A stretch of 64,000 nucleotides of DNA from Variovorax paradoxus NBRC 15149 (GCF_001591365.1 NZ_BCUT01000007.1:620001-684000); one strand, 5' to 3'; shown: positions 9,238-18,302, counted from the first letter of the stretch. The notes: a model not told the origin generated them from the letters alone. A program made the numbers and translations.

Positions 9238-9292
9238 GCGGAGCACTTCGTGCCCCGCTGCCCCCCGAGGGGGCCGCCATCTTGGGGCGGCC
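9238..9292. repeat. Cluster of three abutting hairpins with GCACTTCGTG core
   Basis: Three perfect or nearly perfect inverted repeats lie end to end between map and purL. They are GCGG-A-GCAC/TTC/GTGC-C-CCGC (9238-9258), GCCCCC/CGA/GGGGGC (9260-9274) and GGCCGCC/7 nt/GGCGGCC (9272-9292). The core ACTTCGTG recurs in a second hairpin array at 34083-34163, so this looks like a dispersed intergenic repeat family rather than a purL-specific regulator. Confidence 0.6.
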
Positions 9293-9309
9293 CGGCGATG
9301 GCCTAAAAT
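9282..9309 (+). promoter_or_regulatory. Candidate purL promoter
   Basis: TTGGGG (9282-9287) and TAAAAT (9304-9309) have a 16 bp spacer. The -35 lies inside the last hairpin of the repeat cluster. The -10 is good and the -35 weak. By eye only. Confidence 0.35.
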
Positions 9310-9392
9310 TCCGGGTTAACGCGGATGACCCCAGTCAGCGGCCATTCGCCCAGATTTCTTGATTCCCAACGCGGCCCCAGGCCCATTCGACC

Positions 9393-12300
9393 GTGACGCA
9401 GCCCGCACCTCAAGCCCTTCCCGTCGTAACCTTTTTCGAGGGCGGCAGCGCACTCAGCGATTTCCGCGCGCGGCAGCTGCTGCCGAAGCTGCAGGCGATC
9501 GATGCGCGCATCGAGGGCGTCAGCGCCCGTTTCGTGCACCTGGTGGTCACCGACGCGGCGCTCGACGCGGCCGGCCGCGAGCGCTTTGCCGCGCTCCTGG
9601 CCTACGGCGAGCCCTTCGAGGCGCCGGCCAAGGCGGGCGCCTCGGTGGTCGTCACGCCGCGCCTGGGCACCGTCTCGCCCTGGGCCTCCAAGGCCACCGA
9701 CATCGCCCACAACTGCGGCCTGGCGCTGCGCCGGGTCGAGCGGGTCACCCAGTACCACCTGAAGCTCAAGGCCCCGCTGATCGGCAAGGCGCCCGTGCTC
9801 GAAGGCGACCTGCTGGCGGCGGTGGCCGGCCCGCTGCACGACCGCATGACCGAATCGGTGCTGGCCAGCGTCGAGCAGGCCGCCAGCCTGTTCAGCGAGC
9901 TGCCGGCCCAGCCGATGGCGCTGGTCGACGTGCAGGGCGGCGGCCGCGCCGCGCTGGTGGCGGCCAACACGGGTTTTGGCCTGGCGCTGGCGGAAGACGA
10001 GATCGACTACCTGGTCGAAGCCTTCACCCGGCTCGGGCGCAACCCGAGCGACGTCGAGCTGATGATGTTCGCGCAGGCCAACAGCGAGCACTGCCGCCAC
10101 AAGATCTTCAACGCCAGCTTCGCCATCGACGGCCAGGCCCAGCCGCAAAGCCTGTTCTCGATGATCCGCCACACCGAGAAGCAGAATCCGCAGCACACCG
10201 TCATCGCCTATGCCGACAACGCCTCGGTGATGGAGGGCACGACGCTCGAGCGCTTCATCCCGGCGCCGGATTCGCAGAGCTATCAAAAAGATAGCGCGCT
10301 GAGCCATGTGCTGATGAAGGTCGAGACGCACAACCATCCGACCGCCATTTCGCCGTTCCCCGGCGCCTCGACCGGCGCGGGCGGCGAGATCCGCGACGAA
10401 GGCGCCACCGGCCGCGGCTCCAAGCCCAAGGCCGGCCTGACCGGCTTCACGGTGTCGAAGCTCTGGCCCGAAGAGGGCCACTACGGCAAGCCCGAGCACA
10501 TCGCCAGCCCGCTGCAGATCATGACCGAGGGCCCGCTGGGCGGCGCCGCGTTCAACAACGAGTTCGGCCGGCCCAACCTGCTGGGCTACTTCCGCGAATA
10601 CGAGCAGACCGTGGCGAGCGACGTCGACACGGTGCAGCGCGGCTACCACAAGCCCATCATGATCGCGGGCGGCCTTGGCAGCATCGACGCCACGCAGACG
10701 AAGAAGATCCAGTTCCCGGCCGGCTCGCTGCTGATCCAGCTCGGCGGGCCCGGCATGCGCATCGGCATGGGCGGCAGCGCCGCAAGTTCCATGGCCACGG
10801 GCGCCAACGCGGCCGAGCTCGACTTCGACTCGGTGCAGCGCGGCAACCCCGAGATCGAGCGCCGTGCGCAGGAGGTCATCAACCATTGCTGGCAGCAGGG
10901 CGCGGCCAACCCGATCCTTGCGATCCACGACGTGGGCGCGGGCGGCCTGAGCAACGCCTTCCCCGAGCTGACCAACGACGCCGGCCGCGGCGCGCGCTTC
11001 GACCTGCGCGCGGTGCCGCTCGAAGAGTCGGGCATGGCGCCCAAGGAAATCTGGTGCAACGAAAGCCAGGAGCGCTACGTGCTGGCCATCGCGCCCGAAT
11101 CGCTCGAACAGTTCAAGGCCTTCTGCGAGCGCGAGCGCTGCCCGTTCTCGGTGGTGGGCGTGGCGACCGAGGAGCGCCAGCTGCTGGTGGCCGACGAAGG
11201 CGCCGCGCGCAGCGAGGACACGCCGCAGCCCGTCGACATGCCGATGGACGTGCTGCTCGGCAAGCCGCCCAAGATGCACCGCGACGTGAAGAGCGTCGCC
11301 CGCACCTTCAAGCCGCTCGACCTCACGGGCGTCGACCTGCAGAAGGCCGCCATCGACGTGCTGTCGCACCCGACCGTGGCCTCCAAGCGCTTCCTCATCA
11401 CCATCGGCGACCGCACCGTGGGCGGCCTGAGCCACCGCGACCAGATGGTCGGCCCCTGGCAGGTGCCGGTGGCCGACTGCGCCGTGACGCTGGCCGACTA
11501 CAAGGGCTTTGCCGGCGAGGCGATGAGCATGGGCGAGCGCACGCCGCTGGCCGCGCTCGATGCGCCGGCCTCGGGCCGCATGGCCGTGGCCGAGGCCATC
11601 ACCAACCTGCTGGCCGCGCCGATCGAGCTCTCGCGCGTGAAGCTGTCGGCCAACTGGATGGCCGCCTGCGGCGAGCCCGGCGAAGATGCCGCGCTGTATG
11701 AAACCGTCAAGGCCGTGGGCCTGGAGCTGTGCCCGGCACTCGGCGTCTCGATTCCGGTCGGCAAGGATTCGCTGTCGATGCGCACGCAGTGGAAGGATGG
11801 CGGCGAAGCCCGGAAGGTCACCTCGCCCGTGAGCCTGATCGTGACCGCCTTCGCCACGCTGGCCGACGTGCGCGGCACGCTCACGCCGCAGCTCGATGCA
11901 CAAGAGGCCGACAGCACGCTGGTGCTGATCGACCTGGGCCGCGGCCAGCACCGCATGGCCGGCAGCATCCTCGCGCAGACGCTCAACCAGAGCGGCGACA
12001 CGGTGCCCGACCTCGACGACCCCGCGCAGCTCGTCGCGCTGGTCAACGCCGTGAACGCGCTGCGCGCCAACGGCAAGATCCTGGCCATGCACGACCGCAG
12101 CGACGGCGGCCTGTTCGCCACCGCCTGCGAAATGGCCTTTGCGGGCCACGTGGGCGTGGCGCTCAACGTCGACATGCTGGTGACCGAAGGCGACGGCATC
12201 TCCGACAGCCGCATGGAAACCGGCGACGCCAAGAACTGGGCGCAGCAGGTCAGCGCGCGGCGCGAGGAGCTCACGCTCAAGGCGCTGTTCAACGAAGAGC

Positions 12301-13442
12301 TCGGCATGGTGCTGCAGGTGCGCACGGCCGAACGCAACGAGGTGATGCAGGTGCTGCGCGCCCACGGCCTCAGCGCCCACAGCCACTTCGTCGGCAAGAC
12401 GCGGCCCGCCAGCTCCACGATGGAGGCCGGCAAGGGCAAGCTCGAAGTCTGGCGCGATGCCAAGTCGGTGTTCAGCGCGAGCCTGCAGGACCTGCACCAG
12501 GTGTGGGATTCGGTCAGCTGGAAGATCGCCCGCGAGCGCGACAACCCGGCCTGCGCCGATGCCGAGCACGCCGCGGCCGGCGATCCTTCGGACCCCGGCA
12601 TGCACGTCTTCCTCCCTCTCCCTCCGGGAGAGGGCAGGGGTGAGGGCAACGGCCTCAATGCCCCCGCCATCCTTCAGAACCGCCCCAAGGTCGCCATCCT
12701 GCGCGAGCAGGGCGTCAACTCGCATGTCGAGATGGCCTACGCCTTCACCGAGGCCGGCTTCGAGGCCTTCGACGTCCACATGACCGACCTGCAGGCCGGC
12801 AGGGCGGACCTCGCCGACTTCAAGGGCGTGGTGGCCTGCGGCGGCTTCAGCTACGGCGACACGCTGGGCGCCGGCATCGGCTGGGCGCGCAGCATCACCT
12901 TCAACCCGAAGCTCGCCGAACAGTTCAAGGCCTTCTTCGGCCGCGAAGACACCTTCGGCCTGGGCGTGTGCAACGGCTGCCAGATGTTCGCCGAGCTGGC
13001 CGACATCATTCCGGGCGCCGAGGCCTGGCCGCGCTTCACCACCAACCAGAGCGAACGCTTCGAGGCGCGCCTGTCGATGGTCGAAGTGCTCGAATCGCCG
13101 AGCATCTTCTTCGCGGGCATGGCGGGCACGCGCCTGCCGATCGCGGTGGCGCACGGCGAGGGCTATGCCAACTTCAAGCACCGCGGCGACGCGGCCAAGG
13201 CCATTGCGGCGATGCGCTTCGTGGACAACCACGGCAACCCGACCGAGCAGTACCCGTTCAACCCGAACGGCAGCGCCGGCGGCCTGACCTCGGTGACCAC
13301 GCCGGACGGCCGCTTCACCGCGGTGATGCCGCACCCCGAGCGCGTGTTCCGCAACATCCAGATGAGCTGGACCGGCGGCGACCGGAGCGAGCTGAGCCCC
13401 TGGATGCGGATCTGGCGCAACGCGCGCCGCTGGGTAGGCTGA
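9393..13442 (+). CDS. purL: Phosphoribosylformylglycinamidine synthase (large single-chain PurL)
   Basis: Fourth step of de novo purine synthesis: FGAR plus glutamine plus ATP gives FGAM. 1349 residues from a GTG start, somewhat longer than the ~1295 of E. coli. The order is: N-terminal PurS-like region, two AIRS-type synthetase halves, then a class-I glutamine amidotransferase domain from about residue 1090 (REQGVNSH), with nucleophile Cys in GVCNGCQ (about 1192) and catalytic His-x-Glu in MPHPER near the C-terminus. The linker before the amidotransferase carries an in-frame copy of a short palindromic repeat (residues about 1073-1085), which explains part of the extra length. A strong bidirectional terminator follows. 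Confidence 0.97.
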   Translation: MTQPAPQALPVVTFFEGGSALSDFRARQLLPKLQAIDARIEGVSARFVHLVVTDAALDAAGRERFAALLAYGEPFEAPAKAGASVVVTPRLGTVSPWASKATDIAHNCGLALRRVERVTQYHLKLKAPLIGKAPVLEGDLLAAVAGPLHDRMTESVLASVEQAASLFSELPAQPMALVDVQGGGRAALVAANTGFGLALAEDEIDYLVEAFTRLGRNPSDVELMMFAQANSEHCRHKIFNASFAIDGQAQPQSLFSMIRHTEKQNPQHTVIAYADNASVMEGTTLERFIPAPDSQSYQKDSALSHVLMKVETHNHPTAISPFPGASTGAGGEIRDEGATGRGSKPKAGLTGFTVSKLWPEEGHYGKPEHIASPLQIMTEGPLGGAAFNNEFGRPNLLGYFREYEQTVASDVDTVQRGYHKPIMIAGGLGSIDATQTKKIQFPAGSLLIQLGGPGMRIGMGGSAASSMATGANAAELDFDSVQRGNPEIERRAQEVINHCWQQGAANPILAIHDVGAGGLSNAFPELTNDAGRGARFDLRAVPLEESGMAPKEIWCNESQERYVLAIAPESLEQFKAFCERERCPFSVVGVATEERQLLVADEGAARSEDTPQPVDMPMDVLLGKPPKMHRDVKSVARTFKPLDLTGVDLQKAAIDVLSHPTVASKRFLITIGDRTVGGLSHRDQMVGPWQVPVADCAVTLADYKGFAGEAMSMGERTPLAALDAPASGRMAVAEAITNLLAAPIELSRVKLSANWMAACGEPGEDAALYETVKAVGLELCPALGVSIPVGKDSLSMRTQWKDGGEARKVTSPVSLIVTAFATLADVRGTLTPQLDAQEADSTLVLIDLGRGQHRMAGSILAQTLNQSGDTVPDLDDPAQLVALVNAVNALRANGKILAMHDRSDGGLFATACEMAFAGHVGVALNVDMLVTEGDGISDSRMETGDAKNWAQQVSARREELTLKALFNEELGMVLQVRTAERNEVMQVLRAHGLSAHSHFVGKTRPASSTMEAGKGKLEVWRDAKSVFSASLQDLHQVWDSVSWKIARERDNPACADAEHAAAGDPSDPGMHVFLPLPPGEGRGEGNGLNAPAILQNRPKVAILREQGVNSHVEMAYAFTEAGFEAFDVHMTDLQAGRADLADFKGVVACGGFSYGDTLGAGIGWARSITFNPKLAEQFKAFFGREDTFGLGVCNGCQMFAELADIIPGAEAWPRFTTNQSERFEARLSMVEVLESPSIFFAGMAGTRLPIAVAHGEGYANFKHRGDAAKAIAAMRFVDNHGNPTEQYPFNPNGSAGGLTSVTTPDGRFTAVMPHPERVFRNIQMSWTGGDRSELSPWMRIWRNARRWVG
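12612..12647 (+). repeat. REP-like palindrome inside purL
   Basis: A CCCTCTCCC/TCC/GGGAGAGGG palindrome followed by CAGGGGTGAGGG. The same unit in reverse orientation is present inside the acyl-CoA dehydrogenase gene at 34946-34985. It is translated as a Pro/Gly-rich stretch (LPLPPGEGRGEG) in the interdomain linker, so the reading frame is kept. Confidence 0.85.
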
Positions 13443-13460
13443 AAGAAAGAGCCCGGAACG

Positions 13461-13487
13461 AAAAAGCGGCCCGCGGGCCGCTTTTTT
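13461..13487. terminator. Bidirectional intrinsic terminator between purL and ppiC
   Basis: An A-run, the perfect stem AGCGGCC/CGCG/GGCCGCT and a T-run on the other side make a classic two-way terminator in the 69 bp between convergent stop codons. Confidence 0.9.
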
Positions 13488-13511
13488 CATGGGGCAGGAA
13501 AGCCGCGGGGC

Positions 13512-14297
13512 TTACTCGACCTTGGCCTTCGCGCGCAGTTCTTCCTGGTACTTCTGCAGGCGCTGCTGCTGCAGCTGCTGCGTGATCTGCGGCTGAACTT
13601 CTTCCAGCTTCGGCAGTTGCGCCTGGCGGACATCGTCGACGCGGATGATGTGGTAGCCGAACTGCGTCTTGACGGGGGCGGGCGTGGTCTCGCCCTTCTT
13701 GAGCTTGATCATTGCTTCGGAGAACTCGGGCACGAAGCTCGCGGGGTTGGCCCAGTCGAGATCGCCGCCGTTGGCGCCCGATCCCGGGTCCTTGCTCTGC
13801 TTCTTGGCGATGTCCTCGAACTTGGCGCCCTTCTTCAGGTCGGCCATGATCTTCTTGGCCTGGTCCTCGGTCTCGACCAGGATGTGGCGGGCCTTGTATT
13901 CCTTGCCGCCGTTGGCCGCCACGAACTTGTCGTACTCGGCCTTCACCTCGGCATCGGAGACCGGGCTGGTCTTGCGGTAGTTCTCGAACAGCGCGCGGAT
14001 CAGGATGGCCTGGCGGGCGAGTTCGAGCTGGTTCCTGTAGTCGTCGGTGGCGTCCAGGCCCTGCTTCTGCGCTTCCTGCATGAACACTTCGCGCGCGACG
14101 ATTTCCTCGCGCAGCTGGCCCTGCATTTCCGGCGTGACCGGGCGGCCGGCCGCGGCCAGCTGCTGGGCCAGCACGTCCATGCGCGCCTTGGGCACGGGCT
14201 TGCCGTTGACGATGGCTGCGTTCTGCGCCACGGCCGCCAGAGGAATCGCACCGAGCAGCGCTGCGGCCGCAACGGCCTGCAAGAGTTGTTTTTTCAT
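13512..14297 (-). CDS. Periplasmic peptidyl-prolyl cis-trans isomerase, parvulin type (PpiC/SurA-like)
   Basis: 261 residues. The signal peptide ends at about residue 25 (IPLAAVAQ). An N-terminal SurA-like helical part is followed by a single parvulin domain from about 130 (YKARHILVETEDQAKKI, GSGANGGDLDW, FGYHIIRVDD). It should assist folding of exported proteins in the periplasm. The C-terminal tail is Gln-rich and helical. It is the last gene of the selO-msrB-yciB-bolA-ppiC run but is separated from bolA by 125 bp, so it may have its own promoter. Confidence 0.92.
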   Translation of the reverse strand: MKKQLLQAVAAAALLGAIPLAAVAQNAAIVNGKPVPKARMDVLAQQLAAAGRPVTPEMQGQLREEIVAREVFMQEAQKQGLDATDDYRNQLELARQAILIRALFENYRKTSPVSDAEVKAEYDKFVAANGGKEYKARHILVETEDQAKKIMADLKKGAKFEDIAKKQSKDPGSGANGGDLDWANPASFVPEFSEAMIKLKKGETTPAPVKTQFGYHIIRVDDVRQAQLPKLEEVQPQITQQLQQQRLQKYQEELRAKAKVE

Positions 14298-14422
14298 GAA
14301 ATGAATATCAGGCTGGAGGGGAAATGCGCGTGTAGGAAAAAGCGCGTGGAAAAAAGCGGAGGAGCGGGAAAAAAGGGTCGGGCCGCCGCGGCCGTATCGG
14401 CGCGTGCCGGCAATCGAACGAC

Positions 14423-14704
14423 TCAGAGCACCTCGATGGCGATGGCGTGCAGACCCTGTGCGATAAAAACTTGGAGGGCATCATACACAAGGCGATGTCG
14501 CGCCACGCGGGGCTTCCCTTCGAACAGTGGGGAAGCAATGCGGACCCGGAAGTGGGTGCCCCGGCCCTCGGCATTGGCGCCGGCGTGGCCGGCATGGGCG
14601 CCGCTCTCGTCGATCACCTCGAGCGTGGTGGGCTGCAGCGTCTGGCGCAGCGCCGCTTCGAGGTCGCGCGCCGTGGGCAGCGGATGGGTGGTGGCGGTGC
14701 TCAT
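14423..14704 (-). CDS. bolA: BolA family protein
   Basis: 93 residues. BolA proteins work with monothiol glutaredoxins in Fe-S cluster handling and affect cell shape and stress responses. The characteristic segments are present: an N-terminal helix (LEAALRQTLQPTTLEVIDES), then HFRVRIASPLFEGKPRVARHRLVYDAL with the invariant RHR, and a C-terminal HAIAIEVL. The start overlaps the stop of yciB (ATGA), so translation is coupled. Confidence 0.92.
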   Translation of the reverse strand: MSTATTHPLPTARDLEAALRQTLQPTTLEVIDESGAHAGHAGANAEGRGTHFRVRIASPLFEGKPRVARHRLVYDALQVFIAQGLHAIAIEVL

Positions 14705-15240
14705 ACGGAGGGTTCGTCGTTCTTGAGGTGCGGCGAGATGTAGAGGCCCTGCGCCACCAGGAACACGATCGGGAACACGTAGCCCCAGAGCTTGAAGTTG
14801 ACCCATGCCTCGGTGGTGAAGTAGGCCGCAACGTAGCCGTTGATGGCCGCCATGAAGAGGCAGTAGCCGATCCACGCCACGTTCAGGCGCCCCCAGATGC
14901 GGTCCGGCAGCTGCAGCTGCGAGCCCAGCAGCATCTTGAGGAAGTTCTTCTTCAGCGCCCAGAGCGCCACCGCCAACGCGATGGCCATGGCGCCGTACAG
15001 GACCGTGGGCTTCCACTTGATGAAGCGGTCGTCGTGCAGCACCAGCGTGAGCGTGCCGAACAGCAGGATCAGCACCAGCGTGGCCTTCTGCATGGCCTGC
15101 AGCTTGCGCTCCATGGCGTAGATGATGCCCATCTGCAGCACGGTGGCGGCCATCAGCACGCCGGTGGCGGTATAGATGTCGGCCAGCTTGTAGGCGCCGA
15201 AGAACAGCAGGATCGGAAAGAAGTCGAGGATCAGTTTCAT
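14701..15240 (-). CDS. yciB: Septation protein A (YciB/IspZ family)
   Basis: 179-residue inner-membrane protein with about five hydrophobic segments and the family opening MKLILDFFPILLFFGAYKL. Homologues help cell-envelope synthesis and septation in enterobacteria and Shigella (IspA). It lies 28 bp after msrB and overlaps bolA by 4 bp in what looks like one transcription unit. Confidence 0.93.
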   Translation of the reverse strand: MKLILDFFPILLFFGAYKLADIYTATGVLMAATVLQMGIIYAMERKLQAMQKATLVLILLFGTLTLVLHDDRFIKWKPTVLYGAMAIALAVALWALKKNFLKMLLGSQLQLPDRIWGRLNVAWIGYCLFMAAINGYVAAYFTTEAWVNFKLWGYVFPIVFLVAQGLYISPHLKNDEPSV

Positions 15241-15268
15241 GCGCTGGGCAGGCCGGTTCGGTGGTTGC

Positions 15269-15679
15269 TTATTTCTTCTTGAAGTCGAGCGAGGCGGAAT
15301 TCATGCAGTACCGCAGGCCGGTTTCGGTGGGGCCGTCGGGGAACACGTGGCCCAGGTGGGCGCCGCAATTGGCGCAGACGTTCTCGGTGCGCACCATGCC
15401 GTGCGAGCGGTCGACGATGTTGCGGATGGCGCCCGGCACCGCCTCTTGCGAGAAGCTCGGCCAGCCGCAGCCCGCGTCGAACTTGGTGGACGATTCGAAC
15501 AGCTTGGCGCCGCAGCAGATGCAGTGGTAGGTGCCGTCGTCCCAGTGCGCCTCGTACTTGCCGGTGAAGGGGCGTTCGGTGGCCGCGTGGCGCGTGACCT
15601 CGAAGGCCGCGGGCTCGGCGCCTTTTTCGGCAAGCAGGGCTTTCCATTCGGCGTCGGTTTTCTCGATGGGAGTGGTCAT
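15269..15679 (-). CDS. msrB: Peptide-methionine (R)-S-oxide reductase
   Basis: 136 residues. Reduces the R isomer of methionine sulfoxide in proteins. Four zinc Cys are visible (C53 and C56; C102 and C105 in CANCGAHLGH), with the catalytic Cys at 125 (RYCMNSASLDF) and the GCGWPSF substrate loop. The start overlaps the stop of selO (ATGA). Pairing with SelO, a redox-linked AMP-transferase, makes functional sense as an oxidative-stress unit. Confidence 0.95.
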   Translation of the reverse strand: MTTPIEKTDAEWKALLAEKGAEPAAFEVTRHAATERPFTGKYEAHWDDGTYHCICCGAKLFESSTKFDAGCGWPSFSQEAVPGAIRNIVDRSHGMVRTENVCANCGAHLGHVFPDGPTETGLRYCMNSASLDFKKK

Positions 15680-17160
15680 GATGAGCAGCTGATTTCGATC
15701 GTGGAGGCCCAGTCGGGCGGGAACCCGGCATAGGCATCGGCGCCGGGATGTTCTTCAAATGGGGTTTCGAGCAGCGCCAACAAGGTTGCCACAGCCGAGA
15801 AGTCCTTCTGGCTGGCCGCTTCGATGGCCTGCTGGCCCAGGTGGTTCCGCAAGACGTACTTCGGATTCGATCTGAGCATCAGGTCCGCGGCCTGGGCGCG
15901 CGGTGCCTGCGCATGCCGCTCTGAAAAGGATAGCAGCCAGGCATCGAAGCCCGCACGGTCCAGGAACAGGTCGCGCACGGGTTCAGCGTTGCCGCCCGCC
16001 ATGTGCTGCGAAAGGCGGCGCCAGAAGATGGTGTAGTCGACCTTTTCGGCGGCCATGAGCTTCAGCACGCCCTCGATGAGCGCGCGATCGCCTTCGGCCG
16101 GCTCCGCGAGGCCGAGCTTGGCGCGCATGCGGCTCTCGAACTCGCGCGGGAACACCGTCTTGTAGGACTCCAGCGCGGCGACGGCGATTTCCTGGTCGCC
16201 GATCAGCGGCAACAGCGCCTGCGCCAGGCAGAACAGGTTCCAGTAGGCCACGTTGGGCTGCTGGTTGAAGGCATAGCGGCCGCTGGTGTCGCTGTGGTTG
16301 CAGATGTGGCGCGGATCGAAGCCGTCCAGGAACTGGAACGGCCCGTAGTCGATGGTGAGCCCGAGGATGCTCATGTTGTCGGTGTTCATCACGCCGTGGC
16401 AAAAGCCCACGGCCTGCCATTGCGCGAGCAGGGCGGCGGTGCGCTCGCTCACGGCTTCCAGGAAGGCCGCGTAGGCATTGCCGTTGAAGCGCTCGGTGGC
16501 GCGGCAGCCCGGGTAGTAGCGGTCGATGACGTAGTCGGCCAGCGCGCGCAGCTCGGCCTCGCGCTGGTTGGCCGAGAAGTGCTCGAAGTGGCCGAAGCGG
16601 ATGAAGCTGGGCGCCACGCGGGTCACGACGGCGGCGGTTTCGGGCATTTCGCGGTACACGCGTGCGTCGGAGCCCGTGACGCAGAGCGCGCGGGTGGTTG
16701 GGATGCCCAGGCCGTGCATGGCCTCGCTGCAGAGGAATTCGCGGATGCTGGAGCGCAGCACGGCGCGGCCGTCGGCGCCGCGCGAGTAGGGCGTGCGGCC
16801 CGCGCCCTTGAGCTGCACTTCGAGGCCGCCCTCGGTTTCGCCGAGCATGATGGCGCGGCCATCGCCGAGCTGGCCGGCCCAGACGCCGAACTGATGGCCG
16901 CTGTACACGGTGGCGAAGGGCTGCGTTCCGGCGACGGGCAGGTTGCCGGTCAGTGCCGCCAGCGTGCCCTCCGATTGCCGCCAATCGGCCGGCAGGCCGA
17001 GCAGGCGGGCCGCCGCCTCGCTGTAGCCCACCCAGTAGGGGGGATCGGGCAGGGGCGTCGGCCGCAGTTCGGTGAGAAAGGCGGGGCCCAGCGCCCGGAA
17101 TCCGGGTTTCCAGCGCAATCCCAGGTCCGCGGCGGCCGTGTCTTCAGCAAGCAAGCTCAT
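15676..17160 (-). CDS. selO: Protein adenylyltransferase SelO
   Basis: 494 residues of the SelO/YdiU pseudokinase family, which moves AMP from ATP to protein Ser/Thr/Tyr and is tied to redox control (S-glutathionylation in E. coli). Family stretches: TVYSGHQFGVWAGQLGDGRA, QLKGAGRTPYSRGADGRA, CHGVMNTDNMSILG and DYGPFQFLDG. It ends in Cys-Ser-Ser, where eukaryotic SelO proteins have selenocysteine-Ser-Ser. I start at the ATG at 17160 (MSLLAEDTA); the longer open frame upstream would run into the AraC gene. First gene of the run leading to ppiC. Confidence 0.94.
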   Translation of the reverse strand: MSLLAEDTAAADLGLRWKPGFRALGPAFLTELRPTPLPDPPYWVGYSEAAARLLGLPADWRQSEGTLAALTGNLPVAGTQPFATVYSGHQFGVWAGQLGDGRAIMLGETEGGLEVQLKGAGRTPYSRGADGRAVLRSSIREFLCSEAMHGLGIPTTRALCVTGSDARVYREMPETAAVVTRVAPSFIRFGHFEHFSANQREAELRALADYVIDRYYPGCRATERFNGNAYAAFLEAVSERTAALLAQWQAVGFCHGVMNTDNMSILGLTIDYGPFQFLDGFDPRHICNHSDTSGRYAFNQQPNVAYWNLFCLAQALLPLIGDQEIAVAALESYKTVFPREFESRMRAKLGLAEPAEGDRALIEGVLKLMAAEKVDYTIFWRRLSQHMAGGNAEPVRDLFLDRAGFDAWLLSFSERHAQAPRAQAADLMLRSNPKYVLRNHLGQQAIEAASQKDFSAVATLLALLETPFEEHPGADAYAGFPPDWASTIEISCSS

Positions 17161-17225
17161 GTCCGGATTGTCCGGCAGAGCGCGAGACCCCTGGCGATGC
17201 GGGCCATCGGAAGGTCGAGGCCCCT

Positions 17226-18302
17226 TCAGTGGGCCAGCGCCGGCGTGTCCCAGATGCGCGCCCGGTATTGGGCGGGCGGCAGCCCGAACCAGCGCTTGCA
17301 GGCCCGGAAGAAGTTGCTGCTGTCGACGAAGCCGAGCATGTCGGCCACGTCGGTGAGCGTGTGGCGGTCTTCCGCCAGGTACTGCTGCGCCAGTTCGCGG
17401 CGGGTGCGGTCGAGCAGCGACTGGAACGACACCGACTCCTGCTGCAGCCGCCGCTGCAGCGTGCGCTCCGCAAGGCCGAGACCCGCGGCCACGTCCTGCC
17501 GGCGCGGTTCGCCTTGCGGCAGCCGGCGTGCAATCTCGGCGCACACCAGGGTGCTGGTGGTGGTCTGGCCCAGCAAATTCAGCTGCTCGTCCAGCAGGTG
17601 CTCCTGCATTTCGCCCAGTGTGGGGTGGTGGGTGGGCAGCGGCATTGCCATGTCGGCCGCCGACAGCAGCAGCCGGTTGGCCGGCGCGTTGTAGCGGATC
17701 CCGCAGCCGAAGGCCTCGCGGTGCAACCGGTCGTCGGCGGGCGGCGGATAGACGAATTCGAGCGCCAGCGGCTGCAGCTCGCGCCGCGTGAGCCACTGGC
17801 ACTGCATGAAGACGGTCAGCAGGGCGTATTCGACGCGCTGGCGCGGAATCGGGAGGCTGCCGCCGGTGTGCTCCATCACCATCCAGCAGCCGCGCGCCTC
17901 GCGCTGCAGCGAGAAAGCGGTCGCGTCGGAGATCACCGCCATGTAGCGCGTGAGCCGCGCGAGCGCCGCGCCCAGGTCGGCGCTGCAGGCCATGGCGTGG
18001 CCGACCGTACCCAGCTTGCTGTGCGTGGCGGCCAGGTCGCGCGCGAGGCCCAGCGTGGGCTTGCCGGCGCGAGCCACCGCCAGCTGCCAGAGCACCGAGA
18101 TCTCGTCCACCGGAATGCGGGTGTTCTGCCGATGCAGCGAATCGGGGTCGAAGCCCGCGTCGCGCAGCAGCGAGGGCACGTCGATTCCTTCGGCCTCGAA
18201 CATCGAGAGCACGCCTTCGAGCCAGGCGGCCGAACTGGTCCGCAGCTCGGGCTGCTGCGCGCAGCCGGACCGGCGTTGCGGCCGGCGCTGGGCATGCGGC
18301 AT
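17226..18302 (-). CDS. AraC family transcriptional regulator (Arabinose_bd/OruR-like N-terminus)
   Basis: 358 residues. The N-terminal ligand-binding part belongs to the type found in OruR/ArgR-like AraC proteins (IPVDEISVLWQLAVARAGKPTLGL). The C-terminal AraC DNA-binding domain is at about 250-355 (GLAERTLQRRLQQE, then LTDVADMLGFVDSSNFFRACKRWFG). The ATG at 18302 is chosen over one 18 bp upstream because AGGAG lies 6 nt before it. It is divergent from the carboxylesterase at 18451, its most likely target. Confidence 0.9.
   Translation of the reverse strand: MPHAQRRPQRRSGCAQQPELRTSSAAWLEGVLSMFEAEGIDVPSLLRDAGFDPDSLHRQNTRIPVDEISVLWQLAVARAGKPTLGLARDLAATHSKLGTVGHAMACSADLGAALARLTRYMAVISDATAFSLQREARGCWMVMEHTGGSLPIPRQRVEYALLTVFMQCQWLTRRELQPLALEFVYPPPADDRLHREAFGCGIRYNAPANRLLLSAADMAMPLPTHHPTLGEMQEHLLDEQLNLLGQTTTSTLVCAEIARRLPQGEPRRQDVAAGLGLAERTLQRRLQQESVSFQSLLDRTRRELAQQYLAEDRHTLTDVADMLGFVDSSNFFRACKRWFGLPPAQYRARIWDTPALAH

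Noticed and set aside
9303..13490. A 1395-codon open frame on the minus strand opposite purL
   Set aside because: Its protein is His/Ala/Arg-rich with no domain, and PurL on the other strand is unmistakable. Long antisense frames are normal at this GC content.
15676..15690. Possible selenocysteine at the SelO C-terminus
   Set aside because: The codon is TGC (Cys), and the TGA is the true stop overlapping the msrB start; no selenocysteine element was seen.
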